DNA of 64,000 bases from Dactylonectria macrodidyma (Eukaryota > Ascomycota > Sordariomycetes > Hypocreales > Nectriaceae), in the NCBI GenBank assembly GCA_020744425.1, contig JAGMUV010000009.1:1612001-1676000 (forward strand). Direction: 5' to 3'. Of the stretch, positions 8,599-20,345 are shown in pieces (position 1 is the first letter of the stretch; every line of letters starts with the position of its first letter). The notes beneath the pieces are model-generated. The model had not been told where the DNA came from. It did no database searches and saw only the letters and a program-made list of their open reading frames with translations. A program made the position numbers and the translations under genes.

Positions 8599-10137
8599 CT
8601 ACTCCTTAACATCTCTGGGCTCTTCATTCAAACCTTCTTTTCCAGAATCGACACCATTATCGCATTCGGCAAACTCGAGACGGTACGCCGGCTTGTTCAA
8701 CCAACTTAGCACTCGCGCCATCCGCCGGCCCATCCTTCTCTCTTCGTTGGTTTGCTCTGCCAGTAACCTGTCCAGGATGTCATACTGCTCTTCTGTGAGC
8801 TCTGGTTCACCAGACGTTGTTGGGAGAAGGTGATCTTCTAATTCGTCAAACTTTTGCCACATCCGGCGTAGCAGAAGTTTCCACAACTATCAAATCCATT
8901 AGCATCCGAAGGGGTTCAGCATCTGGTCGAAACAGGACCATACCCGAATCATGACAGGGTGTTTTCCTGAACGAACTCCCTCTTTCAGAGCGTCGAGTGC
9001 ACCTTTCTCAATTAGACTTGCCCACGTGTGAGGCCTTCCCGGTCCCTTTCCGACTGGCAGTGTGTAGTTCTCCCGGGCAGCAAGTTTGAAAAGCCAGTTA
9101 GCTCCCTCGCCGTCAAGATTGTACTGTGACTTTTCAAGGGCCTTCAGGTACGACTGTGCTATTTCTTTCCCCTCGTCTTTGCCGTACTTCAACGCGATGT
9201 TGAGTTTCTTCCAGGCTGCCTCGAATACTTGTCGTGTGTGTTCGCCGTGTACCGGAAACAAAGTGTCAAGACGGAGACAAACCCCTGCCGTGTCCAGATC
9301 AAAAGGTATAGTCGCGCGCCGTTGCATGAGCTTTCCTTCTGTTGACAACTCCAAAACGTTGACCGAGTAGTAACCCGGGAGAAGTGCCCTTCCGTCAATA
9401 AGACGAGCCTTAGCGATGATTCTAAGCAGTACGGGGGTACTGAGTGTGGACTTGACATCCGCCCAGGTCGAAGGGGGCAAGTTTGGGTCATTCTTGTTGC
9501 GATCCCATTCGTTCTGGCACCTTGCTTCTGCCTCTTGCTCCATGTGGAGCCTGAACTTGCTGTTGAATAATACAGTGTTGCCATTGCCAGAAGATGCTGC
9601 CACCAGTGCATCTTGCCTTCTTTTAAGGCTCTCAGCGATGTCCTTTTTGAATAAGGGAAAGGTAGATTGATCGTTGGTGGGAACAAACCATGTGCGGTCA
9701 TACCCATCGGATATGCTCAACCCTTCTATTGGATTTTCTTGCTTGTATGTCGGATTCCATAGACCGGTCCCATCAAGCTGGCCGTTTTCGTAGACAACGT
9801 ATGCCCTAGCTCGCCAATTGTCAAGTAACCACGAGATCCACTCCTCTTTGAGTTTTTTTGGGTCGACAAGTTCACTCTTCTGGAGTCGGGGCGCTTTCTT
9901 AACTCCCGGCTGTTGAACTCCCTTTGTCTTCTTCGATGGGTTCACGCCGGCTTTCTCGTCTTGGGCTTCTTCGCCCCCCGTTTCAACATGATTTGAGTTG
10001 ACAATCTGGGGCTCACTACCTTGGCCAACATCTTCAGGCGGGCGAGGCGCGAGGGGGCTTAGTTTCAATGTGGCTGTCGCATCGCATGGAACTTTAATCA
10101 GCTCTGCTCCAGCTGGTGCTATTGTATCGTCTCCCAT
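8599..10137 (-). CDS. Hypothetical protein, 493 aa, two exons
   Basis: Exon 1 is 10137-8944 (398 codons) and exon 2 is 8886-8599. The 57-nt intron (8943-8887) has GTATGG at the donor, a TGCTAATG branch and GATAG at the acceptor, all in phase 0. Residues 1-95 are low-complexity with Pro, Lys and Glu. The remainder is a well-composed globular sequence with WISWLLDNWRARAYVVYENG, GYDRTWFVPTNDQSTFPLF, LLPGYYSVNVLELS and RAPTIPFDL-like segments (the actual residues read RRATIPFDL). It ends in a charged, partly helical tail (LTEEQYDILDRLLAEQ). There is no signal peptide or membrane segment. I do not recognise a domain. Read without splicing, the first exon would stop 14 codons into the intron. Confidence 0.75.
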
Positions 10138-11104
10138 TGCTGTGGTTTCAGATAGTTAAGGGCATAGAGTAAAGGATCGGCTAGGAAAGAGAATCAAAAG
10201 AATGATAAAAGGGACTTAAAGGGCTACAGATAGAAGATATCTGTTGTTAAGGCAGGCAACGAACGTGAAAAGTTTCAGCTTGAATGGTCTTGAATGGTAC
10301 CTTGTATATGACCAAGACTGATTGTTTGGGCCAGTCGCTGCCAAACAAACAAACAAACAAACAAGTGGAAAAGCAAGCACGTGCGGGGAAGTTTCGAAGC
10401 ATGCCAGCTGTCAGTCGGGAGCTGGCAGCTGTCCAGCGATGCTTCAACTCGCCCGGACCCCAGCTGCGATACTAGCGGACCTCAGCAAGGGGGGGAGTCA
10501 AACACCACACCTCATAAAACACCACCAGCTTCTCCTCTACCTTCATAAAGAACACTAAAACATGAATTATGAATGATTTAGATTGCTTTAGAGAATATTT
10601 ATTCTTAGAGGAAGAAATGGGTTTAGTTTAGTGGAAGAGGTCAATTGGTGTGTGGTGTTCTTGTTCCCCTGGAAGCTCAGACAGGATCATGGTAGGCATG
10701 TCTCCATGCCGCACCGACTCTAGGTTCTGCCTTTCCAGGTTCTGAACGATCCAGCCTCTCGAGCAGTTCCGAGACCATTCCCGGGCAGTCACAAATGATA
10801 CAGGACATGCTTGCCGTTTAAATCCAAAAGTGCTGTCATTACAGATGAGACCCCCGCCCCATCTGCATGGTCTAATGCTTGCCAACCAACCCCGATGTAA
10901 TATACAGTGCCCATGGGAGGAGAGATCGTCCGTTAACCATGCTACCAAACTCCACCCAACGCTGTAGTCCCAGCATATACAAGGGAAAAGGTATCCCATC
11001 CTCTACCCTCATTGAATGCCACCTTTCATCCACGTGTCCGCAATTAACAACGCTCAAACCGGCGCCTCGCCAGCGACTCATATCGTATCATCATTTTTCT
11101 TGCA
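10138..11104. other. Intergenic between the 493-aa gene and TIM23
   Basis: No gene seen. It contains a CAAA microsatellite (10342-10363) and an AT-rich patch around 10540-10640. It carries the promoter side of the 493-aa gene and the 3' flank of TIM23. Confidence 0.5.
10342..10363 (+). repeat. (CAAA)n microsatellite
   Basis: About five perfect tandem CAAA units, about 210 bp upstream of the start of the 493-aa gene. Confidence 0.9.
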
Positions 11105-11875
11105 TTACAGCATTAGCTCTTCAGAGGCAGAGGCCGGCGCAATCTCCGGGACGGGGAAGAAGGACCGCCGAGCAACCTATGGGTTTGTCAGTAAGGGCAA
11201 ACGATACAGAGACATGTAGGGAGTACGCACAGCCCAGACACCAGCGACAGAAGCAACAATGCCGCCAGAAATCATCATAGGACGAAGGCCTCGTGTGCTC
11301 TTGAAGACCATACCACTCAGACCACCAGCGACGATGGTGTTCAGCGCATCATGTTTACCCCGCATAGAGCCCACCAGGGAGTTGAAGCAATTGTAGATGA
11401 TAGCGACGACACCAAGAGAATTGCCCAGGAATGGACCCCGCCTCGTGACGGCGTTGAGGACCGAATTCAGTCGCAGTTTAGGGGGCTGGCCATAGGAACG
11501 TCGCAGACCCTCCTGCAGGCCCCAAGCGCCTCCTATCGATAGGCCAGCCAAATATGTGATACCAGTGCCATAGCACAGGTCATCTGTGAAGCCTCGCGAG
11601 GGCAAAACGGATTGGCCACCGGGCAAGTCGGACAGGGCTGAGTCTTCGAGAGAGATGTATTCAAGAGTATCGCGGTTCAGGCCGGCCAGGGGATGTAGTT
11701 GTGAGGGGTCGGCGAAGGCAGAGCTCTGCAAAAATGACTCGACGCCTTGACCCTGTGAGGGATCGAAAGACGAGAAGCTGTGAGTAGGTTCTTGGATCGT
11801 GGTCTGCTGTTGCTGTTGCTGCTGCTGGGGAGCGGGCTTGTTGCCGCTGGTGAAGGCGTTCCAGAGAGATGACAT
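11105..11875 (-). CDS. TIM23: Mitochondrial import inner membrane translocase subunit TIM23
   Basis: TIM23 forms the channel of the presequence translocase in the mitochondrial inner membrane. The 238-residue protein has a soluble N-terminus with a Gln tract (residues about 18-25, eight Q) and a hydrophobic patch for receptor contact. It is followed by the Tim17/22/23 (PRAT) membrane domain with Gly-rich helices (YGTGITYLAGLSIGGAWG, GNSLGVVAIIYNCFNS, NTIVAGGLSGMVFKS, MMISGGIVASVAGVWA). Exon 1 is 11875-11231. A 54-nt intron (11230-11177) has donor GTGCGT, branch TACTGAC and acceptor CATAG. Exon 2 (11176-11105) adds 23 residues beginning VARRSFFPVPE. The first exon without splicing would end in a non-family tail. 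A CACGTG box lies about 200 bp upstream. Confidence 0.92.
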
Positions 11876-14800
11876 GATGGCGAGTGAAGGGTCGTGGACA
11901 GCGGGGGCCGGACGCAACGGTTGCGATGGGGAATTGATTTGATGGAGACGGGCTTGAAGTCGCAAGATCTATTCCGAAGCTCGGGGAACCCCAATCATGG
12001 CCACCCGCTCAGAAAAATTTTGGGAGCCGCCGGTGAGCTGGTCTGTGCGCTGCGGAAACACCGATGCTGCGATAAGGCACGTGACGGGAACCACCCATTG
12101 CACCGAAGGAAAGAACGAGAAGGAAGACCACTGAAGAGCGCTGAGAGGAGCACGACTTTCTTACTATCAGAGGGCCTGCTTGGTCTGAAACATCCGAGCA
12201 GGGCAGTACTGTTTTCATCCTGGTAGTTTGTGCTACGTAGTGGTATCCCTGTGGACAGCATCCATGTGAAGGGGCGGTGGTAAACCGTACACGCTCAACC
12301 CAACTGGATTGAAGCTTGGAGAAGTTCTAGGGGCGCGCTTGCTCCAAATGGCGTCGCAGTCGTACGCAAGGCTCATGGTTGTAACACATCGAGATGATCG
12401 CTGGTGTTCATCCAGGATGCGCGTTCCTCAGTGGAAAGCCCATCAAGCATAACACAGATGGTCCAGTACGAGATTTTCGGCACGCAAAAAAAAAAATATG
12501 CGGTTCCATGGATGCCAGGGGCGATGGTAGAGCCTGAGCATTCTCAAGTCCTCTCATTGGGACTACATGCATTCGAAGCTTGCGCCTCGCTCGCTCAACT
12601 GCGAAATTTACGAGGCAAATCTATCATGCCGAAAGGATTCCGTGAAGAAGTGTCGAGAACACCCCACAGTCAAAAACCTGAGGTCGCTAGTGGCTGATAG
12701 GAAGGTGTTCACGTTACTCTGGGAGGCCGGGAACGGAGGAAGATCCAAGGAGAAATGGGATAACCCTCAGCAAGCCGCAATGCGGAGCCGCCGTTAGATT
12801 ATATTATACATAGTATAGTATAACCCTACTGATTGATGAGAGAAGTTCAAAACATGAACGGACCGCGAGAGGACGTGCTTTTATAGAAGTGTCGAGGCAA
12901 AATCGCGCTATCCTCTTTTCGGGCATCCACGTGACGAAAGTGAAAAAAAACTGCTAGTGCGGGTCAATGGCGGGTCCTCAAGAGCAGTGAAAAGCCGTGC
13001 TGTGGGTCTGTCACCAATTCCCGGCCTCTTCTCTTGTCAGACATGCCTGTGGTGGAGACTTCATGATGCCAGCCTCCGTCGCTACGGCTTCGGATTACGG
13101 GGCCAATCTCTCATTTGCATAATTATTGATGGTACCCACAATGCGTTCATACGCAAAGTCATTCTTTATCTAGTCCTACCTATACAGTGACAGAAGAACA
13201 GAGTCGGACCCTGCGCTGTGCTATAGCAAACTTCGTGCTTTCAAACACATAAAGACTTAGGAATCCGAGTGCTGTATCACCTAAACCTGAGGGCGCAGAT
13301 TCTTAATATTCTACACAAAAATACCGGCACGTATGGAGACGATTAGCTTCTCCATCTACATCTACAAAGAACGGAGTAATTACTAAAGAGAAGTCTCTAT
13401 GAGTGGGGAGATGAGTCATAGAATATTACCAGTCTTCATCCCTCCCCCCAGTAATCCAGCCGTCTGTGGATCAAAGTCCAGGTTCGAGGGGTGTCCTTGC
13501 CAACCTTGGCCCACCAGTTATGGCCCAACAGGATCAGTCGCAACCGTACAGTGCAGTCAGGTTGGGGACGAGACGGCAGAGGAACTCGAGGTTTTCTCTT
13601 TCACAATGTGATGAGCAAGTTGTTCATGGGAGCCTTGATGAGTCCTTCTATCGATTCATCTTTGAAAATCAAATGAGCCCGAAAGAAATCATATGCAATG
13701 TAGTTATGTTGAGAATTATCGCTGGCCTATCATTAATATAGCGACGACCCTGATAACGTGTAAGTAAGCGTAAGCCAAACATGCGAAGCTAGATCCTCCA
13801 ATGGTTTCTGATTTTTGTGCCATCCAGCATTCGGGATGGCTAACGGATGCAAGGCTCATTGCGAATCATGCGAATCCCAGTGTTGTATACTCGGGCAATC
13901 CAAGCCGTTTCGTTTGTTCCCTAGTCTGTTCGAAGAGGAGTGAAAACTTTGCATACAGACCTACTTTCGATGAAAGCCATACCCGTTCACACAACCCACA
14001 GCAATTTCAGGTATTGGTGAACCTCACGATGATTGTGTGAAGCTCTCGCCGCAGAAAACATTGCCAGTGTTGTATCTCATACTAAGTCCGTGTGCATGTA
14101 ATGCCGCAGAATGGCAGCGCATGCCCTTACTCATTCCCAGCTTTTGAAATTTCCATATTGGATTCTCAGCTAGTCAACAACACCATTTTATTACATTGCT
14201 TCAGATACTAGCTTGACAAATAAGGTACGTCTATGGTGTGTATTGGCAATCTTAATTCCCCTCAAACTTACAGATACCTTCACCACAAACGATAAGCAAC
14301 CACAATTGACACTACAGTACCACTGCCAAAATCCCCTAGAACAGCGTGTGTCAAGCGAATAATTAAACATGGCAGAGAACACGCAAATAATAGATCAGAC
14401 GCCTCCACTCTCATATTATTCCCTTGTTTCCTCTTTTGTAGTCAACAGCCTGGATAAGTTTACTTGTTTAGCAGTCAATACTAAATGCGAACGTAGCTAC
14501 CCTGGAGTCACCCAAAATTACATTCACACCAATTGTGAAGGGGTCAAAGTGTGAGCGAATAAATGAAGCAGCCCATCCACACTGAAACCACAATTTAAAC
14601 TCGCTTCTATTGATGAGTTTTGTCGGCTAGACGTGAGTCGCAAGGCGCAAGCATGAAAGGTGGTGAGCAATTGGACTGGATCACCCTGGGCAATGGCACC
14701 GCGAGTCGCACCACGTACTCCTGCGCAGTCAGACCTCATAGGCTAAAGTCCCTGGTCATTCAGACATAAGTATTCGGAAGTGACAAATTTTTTCTTTTAT

Positions 14801-15073
14801 GCTACATTAAGTATGCAATTGGGGGCGACCCTCTGATGCCTGGATGTCTCGTCTTGTATGTGTCAAAAAACTCCGTCTCAGTGTGATCCTTAATCCAACC
14901 CAGTTCCTTTTTTTTTTGACGCAGTTTGTTCGTAAACAGTAAACTCCCCTGATTGTGTCCTGTCCGTTCCACAAAATATTTCCAAAAACAAAGAAAAATG
15001 GCCAAAAAATGGCCAAGTATATCTGCACATCATTGGCAAGAACCCTTCCCAACAGGATTCTGGATCGCGAACA
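11876..15073. other. 3.2 kb gene-poor region between TIM23 and the PQ-loop gene
   Basis: No supported gene. The first few hundred bases are the TIM23 promoter. A second CACGTGAC box lies at 12928-12935. From about 13100 to 14900 the sequence becomes AT-richer, with only short, stop-ridden frames. This fits old decayed sequence or a long intergenic spacer. I see no TIRs, LTRs or tRNA. Confidence 0.45.
12078..12083. promoter_or_regulatory. CACGTG (CBF1-type E-box) upstream of TIM23
   Basis: The site reads GGCACGTGAC, matching the GTCACGTG consensus of CBF1 factors on the minus strand. It is about 203 bp upstream of the TIM23 start codon. Occupancy is inferred, not shown. Confidence 0.35.
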
Positions 15074-16336
15074 TCAGGGATACACGGAGTCACCTCTTTG
15101 GAGCAAAGGCCGATGATCCCAGTGATCTTCCTCGATGCTTTCCGCATCATCATTATATGCATCATCCTCGTCGCCAAACACGATTCTAGTTTCGGTCTGC
15201 TTGCTGTAAATGAAGTACTGGGCAAAGACCCCGAAATCTAGGAAAAGTGTAACAAGACTTCCGGCAAGCCAGCTGAGATTAACGAGGATGTATCGTCCGT
15301 AGATATGACCGGCCTCGCCTGGTTCGCAGGTCTTATTGGTGCACTTTGGCTCGTAGGCGAAAATCGAGAGGACGTAGGTGATGTTGCCGAGGCAGGCGAA
15401 GAGGAAAAAGAGCATGCTTAGACCGTCGGTCGTCTTGCGTCTCCAATTGAGAATGAGTTGCGGCAGACGGGAGGCGATATAAGCGACCGTACAGAGGTAC
15501 CCAAAGACCTGTCCTAAGACGTTGAACTTGAGATCCTCACCACCCCTGGGACCGTCTTCGTTGCTCTCAGAGGGCTTGTGGCCAAGGAACCACCCAAGAA
15601 CACCAGCGGCACAGACCATCAGCACCACAGTGGCGTTCCAAAGAATGGTCTGAAGTGCTGTGGGGGTCGCAGGCGGCGCCGGAGACTCTGGGATATGCGA
15701 GACGGCAGGAGAGAGGCCAGACCAGTCCGAGCCACGACGATCGCCGATGTTATTATTCGCCAATAGACCGGTACGTTCATTGGCTTCACCATAGGATGAG
15801 GCTGCCGGTTTCGGAGCCGTAGCTGGAGGGTCACGCCATGTGAATCCTCGATAATAGAAGCATTGACATAGCAGAACAATGTCGGCGATCGTGTAGTATA
15901 TAGCGAGGATGATCTATAAAGCCGTCGGAATGAGCAATTGGTCTAGGGGTTTGAACGTGGCTCGAGATGTCGCAAGAGGACCTACCATAGTTGGCAAGAC
16001 GCCCTGGAGGACGGCTCCGAGAATGTTGAAGACATCACCGAGTAGCCATACGATGATGAATTGAATCGAGAGAGCATCGGCGCTGCGGCGTTGAAAGTTT
16101 TGTATAATCTGAGGGGAGAAGACGACGACTGCGCGAGGTGATCAGCTGAGGACGCTTCGGAGGAAGGGGCCTGACGAGTTGGACGTACCCCAGCAGGCAA
16201 TGGAGATGGAACTGAACGCGAAGAAAAACATATGATTAGTCGATGGATGGCTTTGAAGTATGAGGGATTGTGCTTACCCGCAGATTCCCGAGATGGCCTC
16301 CACGTCGAGGTTGAGAGTCTGGGTTGGCGGGATCAT
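15074..16336 (-). CDS. PQ-loop vacuolar amino-acid transporter (Ypq/PQLC2 family)
   Basis: Ypq-type proteins export cationic amino acids across the vacuolar membrane. Four exons: 16336-16278, 16211-16189 (only 23 nt), 16128-15986 and 15913-15074, giving 354 aa. Introns are 66, 60 and 72 nt, with GTAAGC, GTACGT and GTAGGT donors. After splicing, the N-terminus reads NLDVEAISGICG, then the first PQ motif (VVFSPQIIQNF), ADALSIQFIIVWLLGDVFNILGA, and later the second PQ motif (SRLPQLILNWRRKTTDGLS). These are the paired signature loops of seven-helix transporters. The central loop between the two PQ halves is long, with Ser/Pro/Gly-rich sequence. An acidic tail (DEDDAYNDDAESIEEDHWD) ends the protein. 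The ATG at 16336 is the first one consistent with the family N-terminus. Confidence 0.88.
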
Positions 16337-18041
16337 GACGTGATGACGATGGATCCAATTCGGATCCTGGTGAAAAGGAATACCGTTGACGAGCCTGCGT
16401 TGTTCTTATGTACCCGTCACGAAGAATTCCATATACAACACAGATAACGTAGTGACAATGGCGACGTGAATCCCAAGGAGAGCAAATGATGATGCCAAAG
16501 AAAGCAAGGGAGGGATGGGGAAGAGGCGTGACTCGCCGGGAAATGGGGGGCAAAGAAGACTTTTTTCCATGGCACGTTGCAGGTACCTACCTACACAATT
16601 TTCCTCGCAAGCTTCCAGAACTGGCCCACATGCCCCGAATATAGTTCCGGAACTACGGCGCCCCCGTCACTGCAGAGGCGAATGCGGGGGAGCAGCCACT
16701 AAAAGACGTGCTACGGCGGCACCCCCAGAGGGTCTTTGGGGGGCTGAAGGCGCTGTGAAGGGTGCATCGGAAGCCTATGTAGACACCCAGTACCTAGACG
16801 TCATGAATCTCCCCTATAGAGTCATGAGCTTGAGCACGCGGGAGCCGACGAGTTTAGGGCGCTGTCTGTATGATGCAATGACTAAGGAACTATTCAACTC
16901 CTGTCGACTGCACCTAGTCATCAATGATCCCATTTCTAGTTTTCTCATAAAATGCAGAGCTGGTTGGTTCGATATACCACCCTTGCGCCATGTGCCGCCG
17001 TGACCTGATCTAGGGCGTGTAGTTTTCGGAGCTGCGCCGAAGCTGGTAAGATGTAGATCGAAGGGGATTCTAGATTGGAATGGCCCATGCATTTCTTCGC
17101 CGCCATGGGTGCTGAAAATCCAACGAAACATCTTACGAATCAACCAAAGCAGCCTACTACTAATGCACACAGTACGTAGTCAATGAAAAGGAATATGCGA
17201 ATGGCTAGGATAACGCGGTAGACGATTCTGGATCATCAATCTGAGATTGAATTTAGGTAGCGCATCACACCCGCTTGTGTCGTACTGCAGATGCACGATT
17301 CCAACAGGATGGAGGCCAGCTAAATTAGGCTATTGGTTGATGCAATGACGAACAGGAAACAGGAATCCCCACGGAACAACATCCCCAAACTGGACTATGA
17401 TGGCTTGCAACCAACCCTTGCATGGAAATAAAAGAACATCTTTTGCCAAATCCCGGACCGCCTTACTCATCTTACTCATCATGCGTACATCCATTTCTTG
17501 TTCCCAATCCTAAGCACGCCTTCAACCAGTTAAACCATCGCGATAACTTAGCTAGTGCAGGCACTCTCCATCCAACCCCTCACCGCTATCGCAACTACAC
17601 CAATCCCAAACCTCGGTATCTCAGGTACCACTCACCCACTCATCCACTCTAATGGGAAGACGCCAAATTGAAACCCCCCAACACCAGTGCTCAAAGAAGG
17701 AAGCCCCGGGTTTCGGAGCCCCGGATTTCGGAGTGCTAGTGACCGAACGGGGTCGGGTTGCGCTTGCCATCGCTCACCTCTGTGAATCTTGTTCTGCCTT
17801 TTGCTGCCCGATAGTCGCACGCACGCAACGCACGCGCACACAAAACCAGGACAAGAAAGAACGCTCTGATATTATTCAGATATTTTTCAGACATCCTCTA
17901 GACATTCTCTAGACACTCACCAGATTCACCGACCCTGAATATTCTCCCAACATCCCCCACCTTCACCGCATTCAGCGAGCTATCTCACCTCCGCAGCATC
18001 CGTGCAGCGCATCATCGCCTCTCCGAGACGCTACCATCCAT
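16337..18041. other. 1.7 kb divergent intergenic region (PQ-loop gene and NADH pyrophosphatase)
   Basis: No supported gene. It contains both promoters. The last 250 bp before 18042 are CT-rich with CACC/CATC runs, as in fungal 5' leaders. Confidence 0.5.
17704..17733 (+). repeat. Two-copy 15-bp tandem repeat
   Basis: Two adjacent units of CCCCGGRTTTCGGAG differing at one base, about 310 bp upstream of the NADH pyrophosphatase start codon. Confidence 0.8.
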
Positions 18042-19346
18042 ATGTCCGCTGCTGCCCCGCCGCCTCTGCTGCCCGAGCTTCTAGCTCTGGAAAACGACGA
18101 CTCGATGCTGACTCGTCGCTTCGGAAAGGAGGTTGTCAACTATTACGCCGGCAGCCGCCTGAACCGCTACTCGTTCTTGCGTGCCGATGCCGCATTCCTT
18201 CGGAGCGCCGCCGCCAGCCCTGCCGCTCGTTATCTTGCGCTCCACGATCTTAACGCCCTCGTTATTGACAAGACCACCCTCAAGTATCTCACTTTTGACG
18301 ACGTCAAGCCTCTCATTGGCTCAGAACCATTCCACCTCACCGAGGATGAGTCTATCAAGGCGTACGACTCGGCCCAGACAGTGCCCCTCATTGTCTTTTT
18401 AGGCATGCTGGAAGAGGGCAACGAGCCTGGTCATATCCAGTCTGGCGAACATGGCGATATCAAAGGCCAGCCCTACTTCGCCATTGACATCACCGCCCGA
18501 GGAACGCATACTGAGAAGGCTATCGACTTTCTCAAGTCCCAGGAAGCCAAGGGTCTGTCAGTAGATAAGAACCCTAGAGGAATGTCTCTCCACCCTGAAG
18601 CAGGTACATTGAAGCAGACACTTGTCTCACTGACACCGTCGCTAATCGTTATTCTAGCTGCCTTATATGCTCAGGCTAGATCCATGATAGACTGGAATGC
18701 CCGGAGCCCTTTCTGCGCCGGCTGTGGAAACCCGAACTTGTCCGTCCATGCCGGCTATAAGCGTGTCTGTCCTCCCACAGACAAGAAGGGAGGCTCTGAG
18801 GCCCAGTCTCGAGGGGAGTGCGCTACCCGCCACGGCGTCTCTAACATCTGCTTCCCTAGAACGGATCCAACCATGATTGCCGCCGTGGTCTCCGCCGATG
18901 GCCAGCGAATCCTGCTCGGGCGCCAGAAGCGCTGGCCCCCCCACTGGTACAGCACACTTGCTGGATTCTTGGAGCCAGGCGAGTCCATCGAGGAGGCAGT
19001 GAGACGTGAAGTGTGGGAGGAAAGTGGTGTCCGCGTCGGTCGAGTTGTGATCCACTCCAGCCAGCCCTGGCCCTATCCCGCGAGTTTAATGATTGGAGCC
19101 GTCGCTCAAGCGTTCCCCGAGGATGGCGAGAAGATCGACCTAAACGACAAGGAGTTGGAGGTGGCTAAGTGGTTCACTATGGACGAGGTTCGAAAGGCCC
19201 TCGAGGTTGGGACTAGCAGCTTGGGCGCTCCAGCTCCTGAGGGCTACACCGAGGGCGACTTGCGTCTGCCACCACCGCAGGCTATTGCCAACCGTCTGAT
19301 AAATGCCGTGGCTGATGGGTTTCTGACGACGGCTCCAAAGATCTAA
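18042..19346 (+). CDS. NPY1: NADH pyrophosphatase (Nudix hydrolase, NPY1/NUDT12 type)
   Basis: The enzyme hydrolyses NADH (and NAD-capped RNA in relatives) to NMNH and AMP. Exon 1 is 18042-18603 and exon 2 is 18658-19346, giving 416 aa. The 54-nt intron (GTACAT donor, GCTAAT branch, TTCTAG acceptor) is a multiple of three and stop-free. An unspliced reading would therefore add 18 residues without breaking the frame. The protein has an N-terminal NUDIX-like domain and a zinc ribbon with Cys at about 207, 210, 225 and 242. The Nudix box lies at residues 290-312 (GFLEPGESIEEAVRREV, then WEESGV). After it comes the SQPWPYPASLM motif (322-332) that marks NADH pyrophosphatases. Yeast and animal relatives are peroxisomal. 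The C-terminus here (APKI) is not a standard PTS1, so location is uncertain. Confidence 0.93.
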   Translation: MSAAAPPPLLPELLALENDDSMLTRRFGKEVVNYYAGSRLNRYSFLRADAAFLRSAAASPAARYLALHDLNALVIDKTTLKYLTFDDVKPLIGSEPFHLTEDESIKAYDSAQTVPLIVFLGMLEEGNEPGHIQSGEHGDIKGQPYFAIDITARGTHTEKAIDFLKSQEAKGLSVDKNPRGMSLHPEAGTLKQTLVSLTPSLIVILAALYAQARSMIDWNARSPFCAGCGNPNLSVHAGYKRVCPPTDKKGGSEAQSRGECATRHGVSNICFPRTDPTMIAAVVSADGQRILLGRQKRWPPHWYSTLAGFLEPGESIEEAVRREVWEESGVRVGRVVIHSSQPWPYPASLMIGAVAQAFPEDGEKIDLNDKELEVAKWFTMDEVRKALEVGTSSLGAPAPEGYTEGDLRLPPPQAIANRLINAVADGFLTTAPKI

Positions 19347-20259
19347 TCACAAATACAAGATACGAAAGACACAGATATACGTCTGTGAAGGGACGGAGAC
19401 TCATCAAGGATTTGAGACATGAGACTATGAGATAATATAGACAATAGAACTCAATGAATTTGTTTCAAAACCATTCAACTTGTCCTCCACTGAGAATAGT
19501 CTCTGAAGGTGGGTAAACCAGAACGTTTGTCCCCAATCCGTAAAAGAGCGATTCGGATTACTTGAATTGTCGGCACCCTCTTAGCATATTGCACGCCATG
19601 AGAAAAGACAACAAATTAAACGACATCAGAATCCATACTGTCCTAGTATCGCTTCCAGCAAGTTACAAGTAGTTTTAAAATCTGCTCACTAGCTGTGTTC
19701 GTGCCCGGCGTAGGTGAGTAGGTAGCCAGTATGGGAAACCAGGTTGCATTTATACACAGACATAGAGATAGAGAAAAAGCCATGAACAGAGTCTTTGTCT
19801 CCTCCAGAACATGATCTGACGCACTGGTAGGCTCGCCTGTATTACTCTCCTGAAAGCACTCTAGTATCATGTGCGTAAGTTAGGCTTTTGGACGTAGACA
19901 GCAACTAAATACTCCAGATCGCAAACACCAAATTAAACGACGATTGCTTACTTGGCGATGAGAATTTAACCATCGCAGATCGCCGTTGTAAGTCCAAGGG
20001 CACTGTCGGGTTGCTCGCCATTGACTGATTCTGCCTAAGTTGGCATCAATCTGTAGGCAACTCATACCGTCCTATCCAGCAACCCCACCCAAGGGATATA
20101 CAATTACAACATAAAGATGCCAAAGTACTGTCAGAACTCCCCTCACAGATTACTCGAGGACGCCTGTTACTCTGAATCCTGTAGGTCCACGTCTGAAACT
20201 CATCGAGATAGAATATGGATTGACAATTCGTGCCCGGAGACGCATCAAGCAAGAGCCAC
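19347..20259. other. Intergenic before tRNA-Lys
   Basis: No gene seen. The AT-rich first part is the 3' flank of the NADH pyrophosphatase gene. Confidence 0.5.
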
Positions 20260-20345
20260 GCCCGGTTAGCTCAATCGGTAGAGCGTGAGACTCTTACCAA
20301 GAATTCACAATCTCAAGGTTGCGGGTTCGACCCCCGCATCGGGCT
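20260..20345 (+). tRNA. tRNA-Lys (CTT anticodon) with a 13-nt intron
   Basis: A cloverleaf can be drawn. The acceptor stem is GCCCGGT/ATCGGGC (one G-T pair). The D arm is AGCTCAATCGGTAGAGC, the anticodon stem is TGAGA/TCTCA, and the T arm is GCGGG-TTCGACC-CCCGC. The discriminator is T at 20345. The anticodon loop CTCTTAA is split after the A at position 37 by 13 bases (about 20297-20309), the normal site for nuclear tRNA introns. A and B box promoter sequences are the D and T arms themselves. Confidence 0.95.

Noticed and set aside
13481..13510. Possible tRNA T-arm (AGGTTCGAGG)
   Set aside because: No partner acceptor or anticodon stem can be drawn around it.
16515..17003. 162-codon plus-strand frame in the PQ-loop/NPY1 gap
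   Set aside because: No recognisable domain; composition of chance; left as unassigned rather than annotated.
17704..17733. 15-bp tandem repeat as a regulatory module
   Set aside because: Only two copies; listed as a repeat but no regulatory claim can be supported.
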